Shown: positions 8,028 to 17,300, counted from the first letter of the stretch. The stretch is DNA of 64,000 nt from Thalassospira profundimaris WP0211 (GCF_000300275.1 NZ_AMRN01000006.1:221713-285712); one strand, 5' to 3'. Program-made: numbers and translations. Notes: a model not told the origin generated them from the letters alone.

Positions 8028-9437
8028 CTACTTAACCTCGCAGAACTGGCCGCGTCGTTTCAGCTCCGCACACAGCGAGCTTGCCGCACTATCGCTTAGC
8101 CCCGTTGCCATCAGGCGATAATAGGTGCCCTTGCCCGGAATGCTGGCGCGCGTCACACCATGTTGAAGCGGGGCAAGCTGGCCATAACGGCTGCTCAGGA
8201 TTTGCCAGCCGCGTTCAGCCTGTGCCTCATTGCGATAAGACGCCAGATGAACGGATTTGGAGCCACTTGCCATAGCGGCAGGCGCGCTTGCCATTTCCTC
8301 AGCCGCCTGAACCGGGCGGCTTTCACCCGTGGCAACACGGCGGACCGGTTCCCCGGAATTAAGCGTCATTGCCGTGCCCTGTGCCGGTTCGACAATGGCG
8401 GCTTCAATCGCGTCACGTTCGCGCTTGAACTCATCAGGTGTGACCAGTTTCATCTGTTGCAGGTCTTCGATGCGTGCGATCTGGCGTGCGGCATCCATCA
8501 GACCTTGCGGGGCTGGCGGCGGAGTTGCGCGTTGGCGCGGCTGGGCTGGCAATAACGCATCGAGAATGGCGGTGCGTTCTGCAACATGTTCCTGCACGGT
8601 AATCGCCCCGATCTGAAGCGCACGGTTTAGCTGATTAAGGCGTTGTTCGACCTGTTCGCCATCTGGCGGCGGGTTATTCAAGAATGCCGACGGTGCCGGT
8701 TGGCTCATGGGCAGCAACGCACCAAGGTTTGCCGAACGGCGGGCGGAATATTCCTCGGGCGTGACAAGTCCGGTGGACTGGAGATTGCGCAAGATCGCAA
8801 ACCGTTTGGCAATTGCCTCGTCCCCTGCCGACAGGGCTGCACCGGCCGGAACATCCATCGGCCTCGTTGACGCGCTGGTCATGGACGAAACCGGGTTGCC
8901 CGTCATCGGCGCGTTTGTGGCACGACCGGCGGCAACAGCCGCAGCACCATTGCCAAGGCCCGACGGCCCGCTAATGATTTGATCATTGATACTCAGCGAC
9001 CCCGGCAGGCCACGTTGAAGCCGCGACAGGTTGAATTCAGCTGCGTCCCGCAACGGGCGCGGCTGTGTGCCCGTTGCCGAAGACATCAGAACCGTACCGG
9101 GCGGGTTCATCGCGATCAGTGTTTCATAACCATCGCGCGCCCGATCCGGGCGGTTGGTATTTTGATAAAGAACGGACCGCCACAACATTGCATGGCCATC
9201 CTGGGGATTTTTGCGCAGTGCCTCGTCAAAATACTTTTCCGCAGATGCATAATCACCGCTGGCCAATTGTTGCAGGCCAAGGGCCGTGTAGTTGTCATCG
9301 GCAAAGGACGTTGCCTCGTCCCAGAAGTCCTGATCCAGCAGCGGCGCACAGGCCGACACCCATGAAACCATACCGATCACAGCAATACCCTTGCCGATTT
9401 TCAGCCAGTTCCCGGTCCGCTTTGCGGATACCTGCAT
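8028..9437 (-). CDS. TPR lipoprotein with C-terminal SPOR domain
   Basis: A 469-aa envelope protein. An N-terminal signal peptide ends in a lipobox-like segment with acceptor Cys30 (SWVSAC). One or two TPR units follow at about 50-110 (LGLQQLASGDYASAEKYFDE). A long Pro/Ala/Gln-rich middle contains three related helical repeats of the form ...LVTPEEYSARR..., ...AITVQEHVAER... and ...LVTPDEFKRER..., each followed by AILDALLP-like residues. A SPOR domain occupies about 393-469 (SKSVHLASYRNEAQAERGW to the end). SPOR domains bind denuded septal peptidoglycan, so a role at the cell wall is likely. It is divergent from the degenerate EAL gene across a 333-bp gap. Confidence 0.85.
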   Translation of the reverse strand: MQVSAKRTGNWLKIGKGIAVIGMVSWVSACAPLLDQDFWDEATSFADDNYTALGLQQLASGDYASAEKYFDEALRKNPQDGHAMLWRSVLYQNTNRPDRARDGYETLIAMNPPGTVLMSSATGTQPRPLRDAAEFNLSRLQRGLPGSLSINDQIISGPSGLGNGAAAVAAGRATNAPMTGNPVSSMTSASTRPMDVPAGAALSAGDEAIAKRFAILRNLQSTGLVTPEEYSARRSANLGALLPMSQPAPSAFLNNPPPDGEQVEQRLNQLNRALQIGAITVQEHVAERTAILDALLPAQPRQRATPPPAPQGLMDAARQIARIEDLQQMKLVTPDEFKRERDAIEAAIVEPAQGTAMTLNSGEPVRRVATGESRPVQAAEEMASAPAAMASGSKSVHLASYRNEAQAERGWQILSSRYGQLAPLQHGVTRASIPGKGTYYRLMATGLSDSAASSLCAELKRRGQFCEVK

Positions 9438-9770
9438 GGCGCCAATCCCCTATTCCATAAAACCCGTTTCGGAAATCATGCTGTAGTGCCGGTTCATATT
9501 CCAGCAAAACCCGGCATGGACTTCCCCCATACAGCCTTGATTTTGCACCCTGCTTGCCAACAATTCGTTAAAGCAAATTAATCACTGTTTTTGACGCGAC
9601 ACTTGTCCTGCCATACGTATAGTTTCTATACATAGAATAGTGCTAAAGTGAGTGTCTCAACCATTAACCAGACCTTCAGAACATTATGATTTGATCAGAC
9701 TTCGGTCTTCGGTGTATTCAACCGGCAAATAACCACTCAAAAAAACGTTTTCTCTTTCAGGGGTTTCGGC
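9438..9770. other. Divergent intergenic region, 333 bp
   Basis: No convincing gene. It holds the promoters of the SPOR lipoprotein gene (leftward) and the EAL-like gene (rightward), and an inverted repeat at 9617-9631. It is clearly more AT-rich than the flanking coding sequence. Confidence 0.7.
9617..9631. promoter_or_regulatory. Inverted repeat, possible operator
   Basis: A perfect 15-base dyad GTATAG-TTT-CTATAC lies between the divergent lipoprotein and EAL-like genes. It has no T tract and is about 140 bp from the rightward start codon. It could bind a dimeric regulator; no family can be named from the sequence. Confidence 0.35.
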
Positions 9771-11069
9771 GTGATTGAACCGCAGCAATATGGCCAACAG
9801 GCCCTTCAGGAATACCTGTTGCTGGATTATGTGCAACGGCTGGAGACCCGTAAATACGGGCACCGGGCTGTACATATTCACCTGTCGCGCCTAAAACCGT
9901 TCCACCGCCGCGATTATCATATCCGCGTTGCGACCAATACCTTTGAAAGCTATGTCAAACTCTATGTCGGCCGTATCTTTGTTCTGACCAACAATGATCT
10001 GATCTTTGTCTGGAAAGACAAATCGATTGCCGATGTCGAACCGGCTGTTGATACGCTGCGCTATCTGTTCCGCGATGATCCGCTGTCACAGGACGACAGC
10101 GAGGAAACCGGTTTTTGCACCTGGTACAACCTTAATACCGAGTTCCAGGAATTCCTGTTGCTGTGTCAGCACCTTGATGAGCGCGCCAAAAAGCTTCAGA
10201 AAAGCTTGAACATGCGTAGTGCCATCCAGCGTGAAAAAGACAACAACGTTCTGAACCCGATCACGGCCGAAAACCTCGGCGAACTCGAAGAAACCATTCA
10301 CACAGCCGATCTGTCCGAACATATTCGCCAGCAACCGGTCTGTGTCTTTGCCCATGGCAGTTCCAAGGAACTGCATCCGGTATTTGACGAGTTCTTTGTC
10401 TCGATCACCGATCTGCGCAACGCGCTGATGCCCAATATTGATCTGGCGTCAAACCGTTGGCTGTTCCAGCACATGACCGAGACACTCGACAAACGCATGC
10501 TGAACTATCTGTGCAAGCGGACCTTCAAGACGCATGCAAGTTCGTTCTCGATCAACCTCAATCTTGGCACCCTGACGTCGAAGGATTTTGACAAGTTTGA
10601 TGAAACCGTGCGCCGCAACTGGCAGGGCAACGTGATCATCGAGCTTAATCAGGTTGATCTGTTTTCAAACCTTGAAACCTATCTCAGTGTGCGTGACGAC
10701 TTTCATGAACGCGGTTATCGCATTCTGATCGACAACCTGACGGTCGAAGCCCTGTCCTTTGTTGATCGTAAACGCCTTAAGGCAGACTTCATCAAGGTCG
10801 CATGGCGCGAAGAGATGACTGATAATGTCATCCGCAAAAAATATTCGGAAATGGACAGTCTGGTGAAAAACTCCGGCCGGGAACGCGTGATCCTGTGCCG
10901 TTGTGATTCGCCCACCGCGATCAAGTTCGGCCAGTCGCTTGGCATCACCCTGTTCCAGGGGCGCTATATCGACAACATGATCGCCCGGCAGCGCCGCGCC
11001 AAGCGCGACGCCAAAAAACCCGTCAGACCTGCGCCGACAAGACCAACCGACGACAAGCCGACGCGATAA
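9771..11069 (+). CDS. Degenerate EAL-domain protein
   Basis: A 432-aa protein starting at GTG 9771 after AGGGG. The C-terminal half (about 255-410) follows the EAL phosphodiesterase fold, but catalytic motifs are replaced. The E-x-E strand reads VIIELNQ, the DDFG strand reads ILIDNLT, and the AEGVE strand reads ILCRCDS. Structural residues such as the NLxxxxL strand (INLNLGTL), KADFIKV and QGRYID remain. Such proteins usually no longer cleave cyclic-di-GMP and act by binding it or a partner. The N-terminal half (1-240) has no domain recognised here. The tail is Lys/Arg/Pro-rich (residues 408-432). The EAL call is from motif order. Confidence 0.75.
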   Translation: MIEPQQYGQQALQEYLLLDYVQRLETRKYGHRAVHIHLSRLKPFHRRDYHIRVATNTFESYVKLYVGRIFVLTNNDLIFVWKDKSIADVEPAVDTLRYLFRDDPLSQDDSEETGFCTWYNLNTEFQEFLLLCQHLDERAKKLQKSLNMRSAIQREKDNNVLNPITAENLGELEETIHTADLSEHIRQQPVCVFAHGSSKELHPVFDEFFVSITDLRNALMPNIDLASNRWLFQHMTETLDKRMLNYLCKRTFKTHASSFSINLNLGTLTSKDFDKFDETVRRNWQGNVIIELNQVDLFSNLETYLSVRDDFHERGYRILIDNLTVEALSFVDRKRLKADFIKVAWREEMTDNVIRKKYSEMDSLVKNSGRERVILCRCDSPTAIKFGQSLGITLFQGRYIDNMIARQRRAKRDAKKPVRPAPTRPTDDKPTR

Positions 11070-11180
11070 CCGACCGCTGCCAGACATCCTCCTGACAAAC
11101 CGGTCAGGAGCCTTGGTTTACCGGCAACCACCTTCATTTCACCCCTTGGCAACACGGGAACAAAAGCAGTACAAATAAGC

Positions 11181-12551
11181 ATGTTGTACGCGCTGTGCCC
11201 GGATTGCCATCACAAATGGCGACTGCATCTTGACCGACCGCTCCCAAAAAGCGGTAGCGGGTCCTATGTGCCCTGCCCGGTCTGTTCCTGCAAGCGCGCC
11301 ATCGCCCACCCGGAACTGCCAGAGCTTGCGATTGGTCATCTCGATTGCGATGCTTTTTATGCGTCGATTGAAAAGCGTGACCGCCCGGAATTGGTCGATC
11401 AGCCCGTTATTATTGGCGGCGGTCATCGTGGTGTTGTTGCGACATGCTGTTATGTTGCGCGCAAATATGGCGTGCGGTCCGCCATGCCTGCCTTCAAGGC
11501 ACGGGAACTCTGCCCCGATGCGGTGTTTTTGAAGTCCGATATGAAAAAGTATCAGCGCGAAGGCTATCGCATTCGCGACATGATGCGCGCGCTCACCCCC
11601 GATATCGAACCGCTGTCGATTGACGAGGCCTTTATGGACCTCACCAACGCCATGGAAACCCATGGCAAATCGGCGGCAGAATGCCTGATCGACCTGCAAA
11701 ACACGATTAAACGCGAAGTCGGCATCACGGTCTCGATCGGGCTTTCCTATAACAAGTTTCTTGCCAAGATCTCATCCGATCTCAACAAGCCGTTTGGCTT
11801 TTCCATGATCGGGCGGCGTGAGGCGCTTGATTTCCTGGCAGACAAGCCAGTGCGCATGATGTGGGGTGTTGGCCCCGCGATGGAGCGCAAACTGCATGCA
11901 GATGGCGTTACAACCATCGGGCAGCTGCAGGAAATGGACATCCATACCCTTCAGGGCCGTTATGGCAGCATCGGCAAGCGGTTCTTTTACTTTTCCCGCG
12001 GTGAAGACAATCGGCGTGTGGAGCAAAGCACGGAACGCAAAAGTCTGTCTTCGGAAACCACCTTCAACGAAGATATCGCAAGCCTATCCGAGCTTTCCGA
12101 GATCGCCGCCCGCCTCACCTCAAGGGTCGCCAGCGATCTGGCGCGCAAGGAAATCGCCGGGCACACCGTGATACTCAAACTGAAATCATCGGACTTCAAG
12201 CTCCGCACCCGCAACATGCGCCTGACCTATCCGACATTGCGTGAAGACGTCATTCTTGATGCTGCGCTGACGTTGCTTAAAAAGGAAATCGATGGCACGC
12301 GCTATCGGTTACTTGGCGTCGGAGTGGCCGACCTTTACGACGCCGACATGGCCGATCCGGTTGATTTGTTTGCCGGTGATATCGCCGCCATCACCGATGA
12401 TGCCGCGCAGTCAGACGCAATCACACCAGAAACCCCGCGCACGGTCATCGACCTGCCCCGACCGACTGCCGAACAATTGCGCGAAAGCCTGACACGGCGT
12501 TATCGGCAGCATAAAAAGAAGATAGCACGGCAGCAGCGGTTTAGGTTCTAG
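11181..12551 (+). CDS. dinB: DNA polymerase IV with N-terminal zinc ribbon
   Basis: A 456-aa Y-family translesion polymerase. The polymerase domain begins at about residue 50. Catalytic acidic residues are seen in HLDCDAF (Asp55) and SIDEAF (Asp148, Glu149). Thumb and little-finger regions follow, with SSETTFNEDI near 290. Residues 1-45 add a CxxC...CxxC module (Cys6, Cys9, Cys32, Cys35) likely to bind zinc, an extension known from alphaproteobacterial DinB proteins. There is no beta-clamp motif obvious at the basic C-terminus. The TAG stop shares a CTAG with the stop of the convergent accessory gene. Confidence 0.95.
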   Translation: MLYALCPDCHHKWRLHLDRPLPKSGSGSYVPCPVCSCKRAIAHPELPELAIGHLDCDAFYASIEKRDRPELVDQPVIIGGGHRGVVATCCYVARKYGVRSAMPAFKARELCPDAVFLKSDMKKYQREGYRIRDMMRALTPDIEPLSIDEAFMDLTNAMETHGKSAAECLIDLQNTIKREVGITVSIGLSYNKFLAKISSDLNKPFGFSMIGRREALDFLADKPVRMMWGVGPAMERKLHADGVTTIGQLQEMDIHTLQGRYGSIGKRFFYFSRGEDNRRVEQSTERKSLSSETTFNEDIASLSELSEIAARLTSRVASDLARKEIAGHTVILKLKSSDFKLRTRNMRLTYPTLREDVILDAALTLLKKEIDGTRYRLLGVGVADLYDADMADPVDLFAGDIAAITDDAAQSDAITPETPRTVIDLPRPTAEQLRESLTRRYRQHKKKIARQQRFRF

Positions 12552-13606
12552 CTTTTCCTCAATAGACGGTTTAGGTGCCCCAAACCCTCGACTTGAATCC
12601 CAATACCATGCGGCACATTAATCTCGCAGTCCGAAGTCTGACCTCGAAACCGTAGCCCATTCGCAACTAACTCATAAGTCCCTTCGGTTGACAGTTCACA
12701 GTCTGGGTCATTAGCCCACAGAACAATACCAGAGAGATTCCGTTGTGAGAAAAATTCTAAAACCTCTTTGATCAAATCGCATGCATCCTCAATCAATTCA
12801 GCTCCCTCAAAGCACAAGGCTTCAAATTCCTTTATTTTCCCAGAAAAAGAATGATTTGTCAGATCTCCCCACTTGGTATCCACCAAGATTTTCTTTGCAT
12901 GCCATAGTTTTTGCTGACCAGATTCAAGAAATCGTTTTGCCTTCATAGGAGACCTCGACAACGCCTCCACTCCCATTACCCTATGCAATGTAAATTCTTG
13001 AATCTTCTTTCCGGAACCGCTGCCCCCTCTCTCAATTGCTTGATAGTCGACAACACGCCTTAGAACGCTTAAGCGGCCATCTCTGCTACGCGCAATCTGA
13101 AGTTGTCGCCACAAACTTGACATTCGCCTCTCAAATTCCACTGGGTATCGATCCACAAAATCCCATGTTTTGGGTGCTGCAAGAACGAGCTTTAGTGAAT
13201 CGTTTATGTCTTTGAGAGCTTGAGGATACTCGACAGATAGACTCTTGAATTTTTCTTTCCGTTCAAATTGCCGGTACTCATCCTTCGCCCCATGCCATTC
13301 ATCATCAGCAATATGCCTTTTCCAACAATCCTCACCAATCAACCTTAGCTTTTTGTCCTCACAATAAACTATTTTCCCGTCCATGAACTTGTTGTCGACC
13401 TCGCAATAAGAGCATCGATACCAGTTCTCTCTGGACTTACTGACTAGCTTTGGGGCACTAGCGATGAATGCGAATTTCGTCCCGTGTTCTGGTGCTTTGG
13501 CATCAATCGACAATCCATCAATGCACTTGTGCTTTTGTAAATGATGCCTTGTATGAACTCGGACTTCTTCAAGCTCTTCAGTTTTATTCAAACTGAGTTT
13601 AGCCAT
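12548..13606 (-). CDS. Hypothetical protein with Cys cluster, probably horizontally acquired
   Basis: A 352-aa protein not recognised. Base composition is much more AT-rich than neighbouring core genes and codon choice differs (many AAA, TTT, ATT). Near the N-terminus, Cys65, Cys68, Cys82 and Cys94 form a possible zinc site (RCSYCEV ... YCEDKK ... EDCWKRH). The rest is helical and charged, with no membrane segment or signal peptide. The start is ATG 13606 after AGGTGG; an in-frame GTG at 13618 is less likely. It lies between dinB and two tRNA-Glu genes, with no integrase or repeats seen. It could be the remnant of a small island or a single cargo gene. Function unknown. Confidence 0.75.
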   Translation of the reverse strand: MAKLSLNKTEELEEVRVHTRHHLQKHKCIDGLSIDAKAPEHGTKFAFIASAPKLVSKSRENWYRCSYCEVDNKFMDGKIVYCEDKKLRLIGEDCWKRHIADDEWHGAKDEYRQFERKEKFKSLSVEYPQALKDINDSLKLVLAAPKTWDFVDRYPVEFERRMSSLWRQLQIARSRDGRLSVLRRVVDYQAIERGGSGSGKKIQEFTLHRVMGVEALSRSPMKAKRFLESGQQKLWHAKKILVDTKWGDLTNHSFSGKIKEFEALCFEGAELIEDACDLIKEVLEFFSQRNLSGIVLWANDPDCELSTEGTYELVANGLRFRGQTSDCEINVPHGIGIQVEGLGHLNRLLRKS

Positions 13607-13816
13607 CCTGCACACCACCTATAATTGACGCCAGAACAATACTGTTCAATTATATAACAAGTGGTCTGCACGACAAAGAATCAACTGGCATAAACATACA
13701 TTGAAGACGACCCAACTAAGTTGGCCCGCGACCAAGCATAGTGTACGCTCAAAACCACACAAACCCCATCATGACGCTGCAGGAGTTGAGTGAGAAACTT
13801 TATTATCTGGAAAAGA

Positions 13817-13892
13817 TGGCGTCCCCTAGGGGATTCGAACCCCTGTTGCCGCCGTGAAAGGGCGGTGTCCTAGGCCTCTAGACGAAGGGGAC
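13817..13892 (-). tRNA. tRNA-Glu(TTC), copy 2
   Basis: A 76-nt cloverleaf beginning GTCCCCTTCGTC and ending with encoded CCA. The anticodon loop CTTTCAC gives anticodon TTC, reading GAA/GAG. The sequence is identical to the copy at 13937-14012. The two are 44 bp apart and are probably cotranscribed from the promoter at 14034-14062. Confidence 0.97.
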
Positions 13893-13936
13893 ACAGGCAC
13901 AAGCATTTATGTGCGAATGTCGTGACTTTCGGTTGG

Positions 13937-14012
13937 TGGCGTCCCCTAGGGGATTCGAACCCCTGTTGCCGCCGTGAAAGGGCGGTGTCCTAGGCCTCTA
14001 GACGAAGGGGAC
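13937..14012 (-). tRNA. tRNA-Glu(TTC), copy 1
   Basis: A 76-nt tRNA with all arms intact, anticodon TTC and encoded CCA. It is the promoter-proximal copy of a tandem pair. Confidence 0.97.
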
Positions 14013-14033
14013 ACAGCGCGTTAACGAGGCCGG

Positions 14034-14062
14034 TTTTTAGCGATTGGGTGGGGTCAGGTCAA
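14034..14062 (-). promoter_or_regulatory. Sigma-70-type promoter of the tRNA-Glu pair
   Basis: On the minus strand TTGACC (14057-14062), a 17-bp spacer and TAAAAA (14034-14039) lie just upstream of the first tRNA, followed by a GC-rich discriminator CCGGCC. The same arrangement is found before both tRNA-Asp genes in this window. Confidence 0.7.
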
Positions 14063-14166
14063 GCGGCTTTTTCGCCCCTGTGACGTTTTTTTTAATCCCT
14101 TGGCGTAAATGATGCCATTCCCGACCAAATACTGAAAAACCTTGGCACACTGTTTAACCAGACGGT

Positions 14167-15429
14167 TTATTGGCTATGGCGTCGGGTTCCAATCCAGAAA
14201 CTGATCCCCGCCACAGCAAGACCACAGCCCAAAAAGACAAACATCGCCTTGTAACCGGTATCCGGGTCGGCCTCATAATGGCCGACAATCAGTCCGGCAA
14301 TGCCTTGCAGGACGAACAGACCGCCAAAGGTCGCCAGATTGATCGTGGTCAGCGCCCGGCCAATCTGATGTTCGGCCACCGCCTTGCGCGATGCCGCGTA
14401 ATTGAGCGTCGCACTGCTGCCAAGGAAGCCGTGCAGCAACATCAAAACCATGGCGATGCCCGTCCCCATTGGCCCGACAAAGGCCTGCATCAGGCAGGCA
14501 ACCGCCCCGACCAGCACGGCAAAGACAATCAGACCACGGGTATTGTCAGGCATCATGCGCGACAGTTGCCCATAGGTCGGCGGACCAATGATCATGCCAA
14601 TCGTCATGACCAGAAGGATATTACCAACCTCGACAGCGCCCAGATCAAACACGTCATGCAAATAAGGCCCGCCCCAAAGCCCTCGGACTGTCAGGATCGT
14701 CGGATAGCTGAAAAACGCCACGCCCGACAGCAACCAGACCTGCCGGTTTGACCAGACCGACACCATACCGCGCAGGACATCACCGACACTTTCGCCGCGC
14801 TGGGCATGGGTTGCATGGCCCGGCGGGTTGTCGCGGACCAGAATGAAATCAAGCACAACCGCAATCAACGCAATACCGGCAAGGCCGTAATAAACCGCCC
14901 GCCAGCCATAGGCCTCAACCAGTGTGGCAAGCGGCGTTGCCGATGCCAGAACGCCCATCAAACTGAACGAAACGATCAAACCGGATGCAGCGGCAAACTT
15001 TTCGGGTGCGGTCCAGCGCGCGGCCAGAACCAGTGCCGACATGAAGGCCGCCGAACAGCCAACGCCAATCACCGCCTGGCCCGCCATCAGGCCCAGCACG
15101 CTTTGCGCATTGGCAAAGATAAAGACACCGGCAACGGTGACCATGGTCAGAAACCCGTTGGTCAGGCGCGGCCCATACCGGTCGAGCAGCACCCCGACGG
15201 GGATCTGCATCAGAGCAAAGGCAAAATGGAAGCTACCCGATATCAGGCCAAGCTGTTCGGGCGTAACGGCAAGCTGTTCACGTAGCGGCCCGGCAAGCAG
15301 CGCCTGGGCAGAACGGAAAAACTGACTAAGCGAAAAGGCCAGCATGATCGGCATCAGAACGATCAAAAACGATCCGAGGCCATGCTTGGGCGTCGCAGAG
15401 GTGGGTGTGGGGCGCGAATTTTGTGTCAT
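14167..15429 (-). CDS. MFS transporter
   Basis: A 420-aa inner-membrane protein with about 12 hydrophobic segments, of the major facilitator superfamily. The loop between TM2 and TM3 carries the family motif as GVLLDRYGPRLTNG, and a second copy-like loop appears in the other half (GQLSRMMPDNTRG). A central cytoplasmic loop (VRDNPPGHATHAQRGES) divides the two six-helix halves. The start ATG 15429 (MTQNSRPTPTS) was chosen because the extension to 15468 adds a polar leader without a ribosome site. The substrate cannot be read; the closest general type is the nitrate/nitrite or CynX-like anion family. It lies 80 bp downstream of recJ in the same direction. Confidence 0.88.
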   Translation of the reverse strand: MTQNSRPTPTSATPKHGLGSFLIVLMPIMLAFSLSQFFRSAQALLAGPLREQLAVTPEQLGLISGSFHFAFALMQIPVGVLLDRYGPRLTNGFLTMVTVAGVFIFANAQSVLGLMAGQAVIGVGCSAAFMSALVLAARWTAPEKFAAASGLIVSFSLMGVLASATPLATLVEAYGWRAVYYGLAGIALIAVVLDFILVRDNPPGHATHAQRGESVGDVLRGMVSVWSNRQVWLLSGVAFFSYPTILTVRGLWGGPYLHDVFDLGAVEVGNILLVMTIGMIIGPPTYGQLSRMMPDNTRGLIVFAVLVGAVACLMQAFVGPMGTGIAMVLMLLHGFLGSSATLNYAASRKAVAEHQIGRALTTINLATFGGLFVLQGIAGLIVGHYEADPDTGYKAMFVFLGCGLAVAGISFWIGTRRHSQ

Positions 15430-15509
15430 GGTGTCTTCAGGATTAGTCTGATCGAACCATAACGGCAAGCATTTGCAGCATCATAGCTGCCCTGCCCGGG
15501 GTCACGTCG

Positions 15510-17300
15510 CTAGACCGGCAAGGCCACATCATCAATAATCAGTTGCACACCATCACGCCCCTGCCAGCTATCACGGCGCAAATGCCCCAGAACATGCAAC
15601 GGGCGCCCACCATGTTTGATCAGGGTCTGGCCCATATCATTATCAAGGCATCTGAACGCAATTGCCTTAAGCCGCCCCTGCCCGTTTGACCCGGTCAGGA
15701 TACAGCGCACATGATCCTGTCCGACAACATCGGCCTTGACCGCCCGGCAATCGACAAAGGCAAATCTGGGCTCGGCATTGCCCGCACCAAAAGGCCCCAG
15801 CTTTTCAAGTGAGTCGATAAGCTCAAGTGTCGCACCCTTGGCATGAAGCGCCCCATCGACCGTGATCGTCGGGCGAATATCATTTTCGGCGATGATCTTG
15901 GCAAAGCGTTCTTCAAGGAAGGCCTCGAACGCGTCAAGCTTTTCGGGATCAAGTGTAAAGCCCGCCGCCATATGGTGCCCGCCACCATTGATCAGAAGCC
16001 CGGCCTGACGCGCCGCAATGATCGCATCGCCCAGATCAATCCCGCGCACAGAACGCGCAGACCCCTTATAGACGCCGTCAACCTTGCCCATCACAAGCGA
16101 CGGCACGTGATAGCGATCCTTAAGCCTGCTTGCGACAATACCGATTACGCCCGGATGCCAGTCTTCGCCACCAACCAGCACCATGGAGCCGACCTTTGAC
16201 CTGCCCTCGACCGCGCTGATGGCCTGATCAAGGACGATATCCTCGATCGCCTTGCGCTCACGGTTATATTCATCAAGTCTGCGGGCGATATCCTGCGCCT
16301 CTGCGGGGTTCTCGCCCGAAAGCAGGGTGGAGCCCAGAAAACTCTCGCCAACGCGCCCACCGGCATTCACACGCGGCCCAAGGACATAACCCAGGTGATA
16401 GGCACTGGGCACTTCGTTGACGCCGGCAATATCGGCAAGTGATGTCATGCCGACATTGGATCGGTGCTTCATCACCTTAAGGCCCTGGGTCACAAACGCC
16501 CGGTTCAATCCGCGCAACGGCACCACATCACACACCGTACCAAGCGCTACCAGATCAAGCCAGTTGCGCAAATCGGGTGCGCGAACGCCCTTCTTTTCAA
16601 GCCAGCCACGATTGCGCAATTCGCGCAGCAACGCCACACAGACCAAAAAGGCCACACCTGCTGCACAAAGATGCCCAAGCCCGCTTTCATCATCAAGCCG
16701 GTTGGGGTTCACGACCGCCACGGCAGGCGGCAATTCCGGCTCTGCTGCATGGTGGTCGACAACAATGATCTCGATCCCGGCATCGCGGGCTTCTTGCAGC
16801 GGCGCATAAGCAGTCACACCGCAATCAACCGTCAGGACCAGCTTGGCACCCTTGCGTTGCAGCTCCAGAAGGGCGGGCGCATTCGGGCCATAGCCCTCTT
16901 TCATGCGATCGGGAATATGGACAGGAACATCAACACCAATGGCGCGGAAAAACCGTTTCAACAACGCCGTACTGGTCGCGCCATCAACGTCATAATCGCC
17001 AAATACCGCAATCCCCTCGCCCGCCTCAATCGCATCGGCGATGCGCGCGGCTGCCTTGTCCATATCCTGCAAGCTGGATGGGTCAGGCATCAGGTCACGC
17101 AGTGTCGGTGACAGGAAACTTTCGGCGTCATCAAGGTCAATGCCGCGTGCGGCCATTACCCGGCCAACAATCTCGGGCACGCCGAAACGCTGGGCAATCG
17201 TGGTTGCCAGTCGCTCATCATTTGCGCGTTCCCGCCACCATTTGCCGGTGACGGATCGCTCAATGCCCATAAAGGTCTTTTCTTGTGAATGCTCTGTCAT
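15510..17300 (-). CDS. recJ: Single-stranded-DNA-specific exonuclease RecJ
   Basis: A 596-aa DHH-family 5'-3' exonuclease acting in recombination and mismatch repair. Motif I is GDYDVDGATSTAL at residues 101-113, motif III VVDHHAAE lies near 183, and the DHHA1 signature GGGHHMAAGF lies near 450. A C-terminal OB-like domain covers about 470-596 (HVLGHLRRDSW). The start at ATG 17300 has AGGGC very close; ATG 17267 (MGIERSVTG) is an alternative that would shorten it by 11 residues. Its place near glpX, hom and an aminotransferase matches a common alphaproteobacterial neighbourhood, although here a peroxiredoxin, a membrane protein and an Hsp70-like gene intervene. Confidence 0.96.
   Translation of the reverse strand: MTEHSQEKTFMGIERSVTGKWWRERANDERLATTIAQRFGVPEIVGRVMAARGIDLDDAESFLSPTLRDLMPDPSSLQDMDKAAARIADAIEAGEGIAVFGDYDVDGATSTALLKRFFRAIGVDVPVHIPDRMKEGYGPNAPALLELQRKGAKLVLTVDCGVTAYAPLQEARDAGIEIIVVDHHAAEPELPPAVAVVNPNRLDDESGLGHLCAAGVAFLVCVALLRELRNRGWLEKKGVRAPDLRNWLDLVALGTVCDVVPLRGLNRAFVTQGLKVMKHRSNVGMTSLADIAGVNEVPSAYHLGYVLGPRVNAGGRVGESFLGSTLLSGENPAEAQDIARRLDEYNRERKAIEDIVLDQAISAVEGRSKVGSMVLVGGEDWHPGVIGIVASRLKDRYHVPSLVMGKVDGVYKGSARSVRGIDLGDAIIAARQAGLLINGGGHHMAAGFTLDPEKLDAFEAFLEERFAKIIAENDIRPTITVDGALHAKGATLELIDSLEKLGPFGAGNAEPRFAFVDCRAVKADVVGQDHVRCILTGSNGQGRLKAIAFRCLDNDMGQTLIKHGGRPLHVLGHLRRDSWQGRDGVQLIIDDVALPV

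Noticed and set aside
9684..9881. 65-aa minus-strand ORF upstream of the EAL-like gene
   Set aside because: It overlaps the start of the EAL-like gene and has no coding-like composition or ribosome site.
13817..14012. Two identical 76-base repeats with a short spacer, as a possible CRISPR or mobile element end
   Set aside because: Both fold as complete tRNA-Glu genes with CCA ends; there are only two units and no cas genes.
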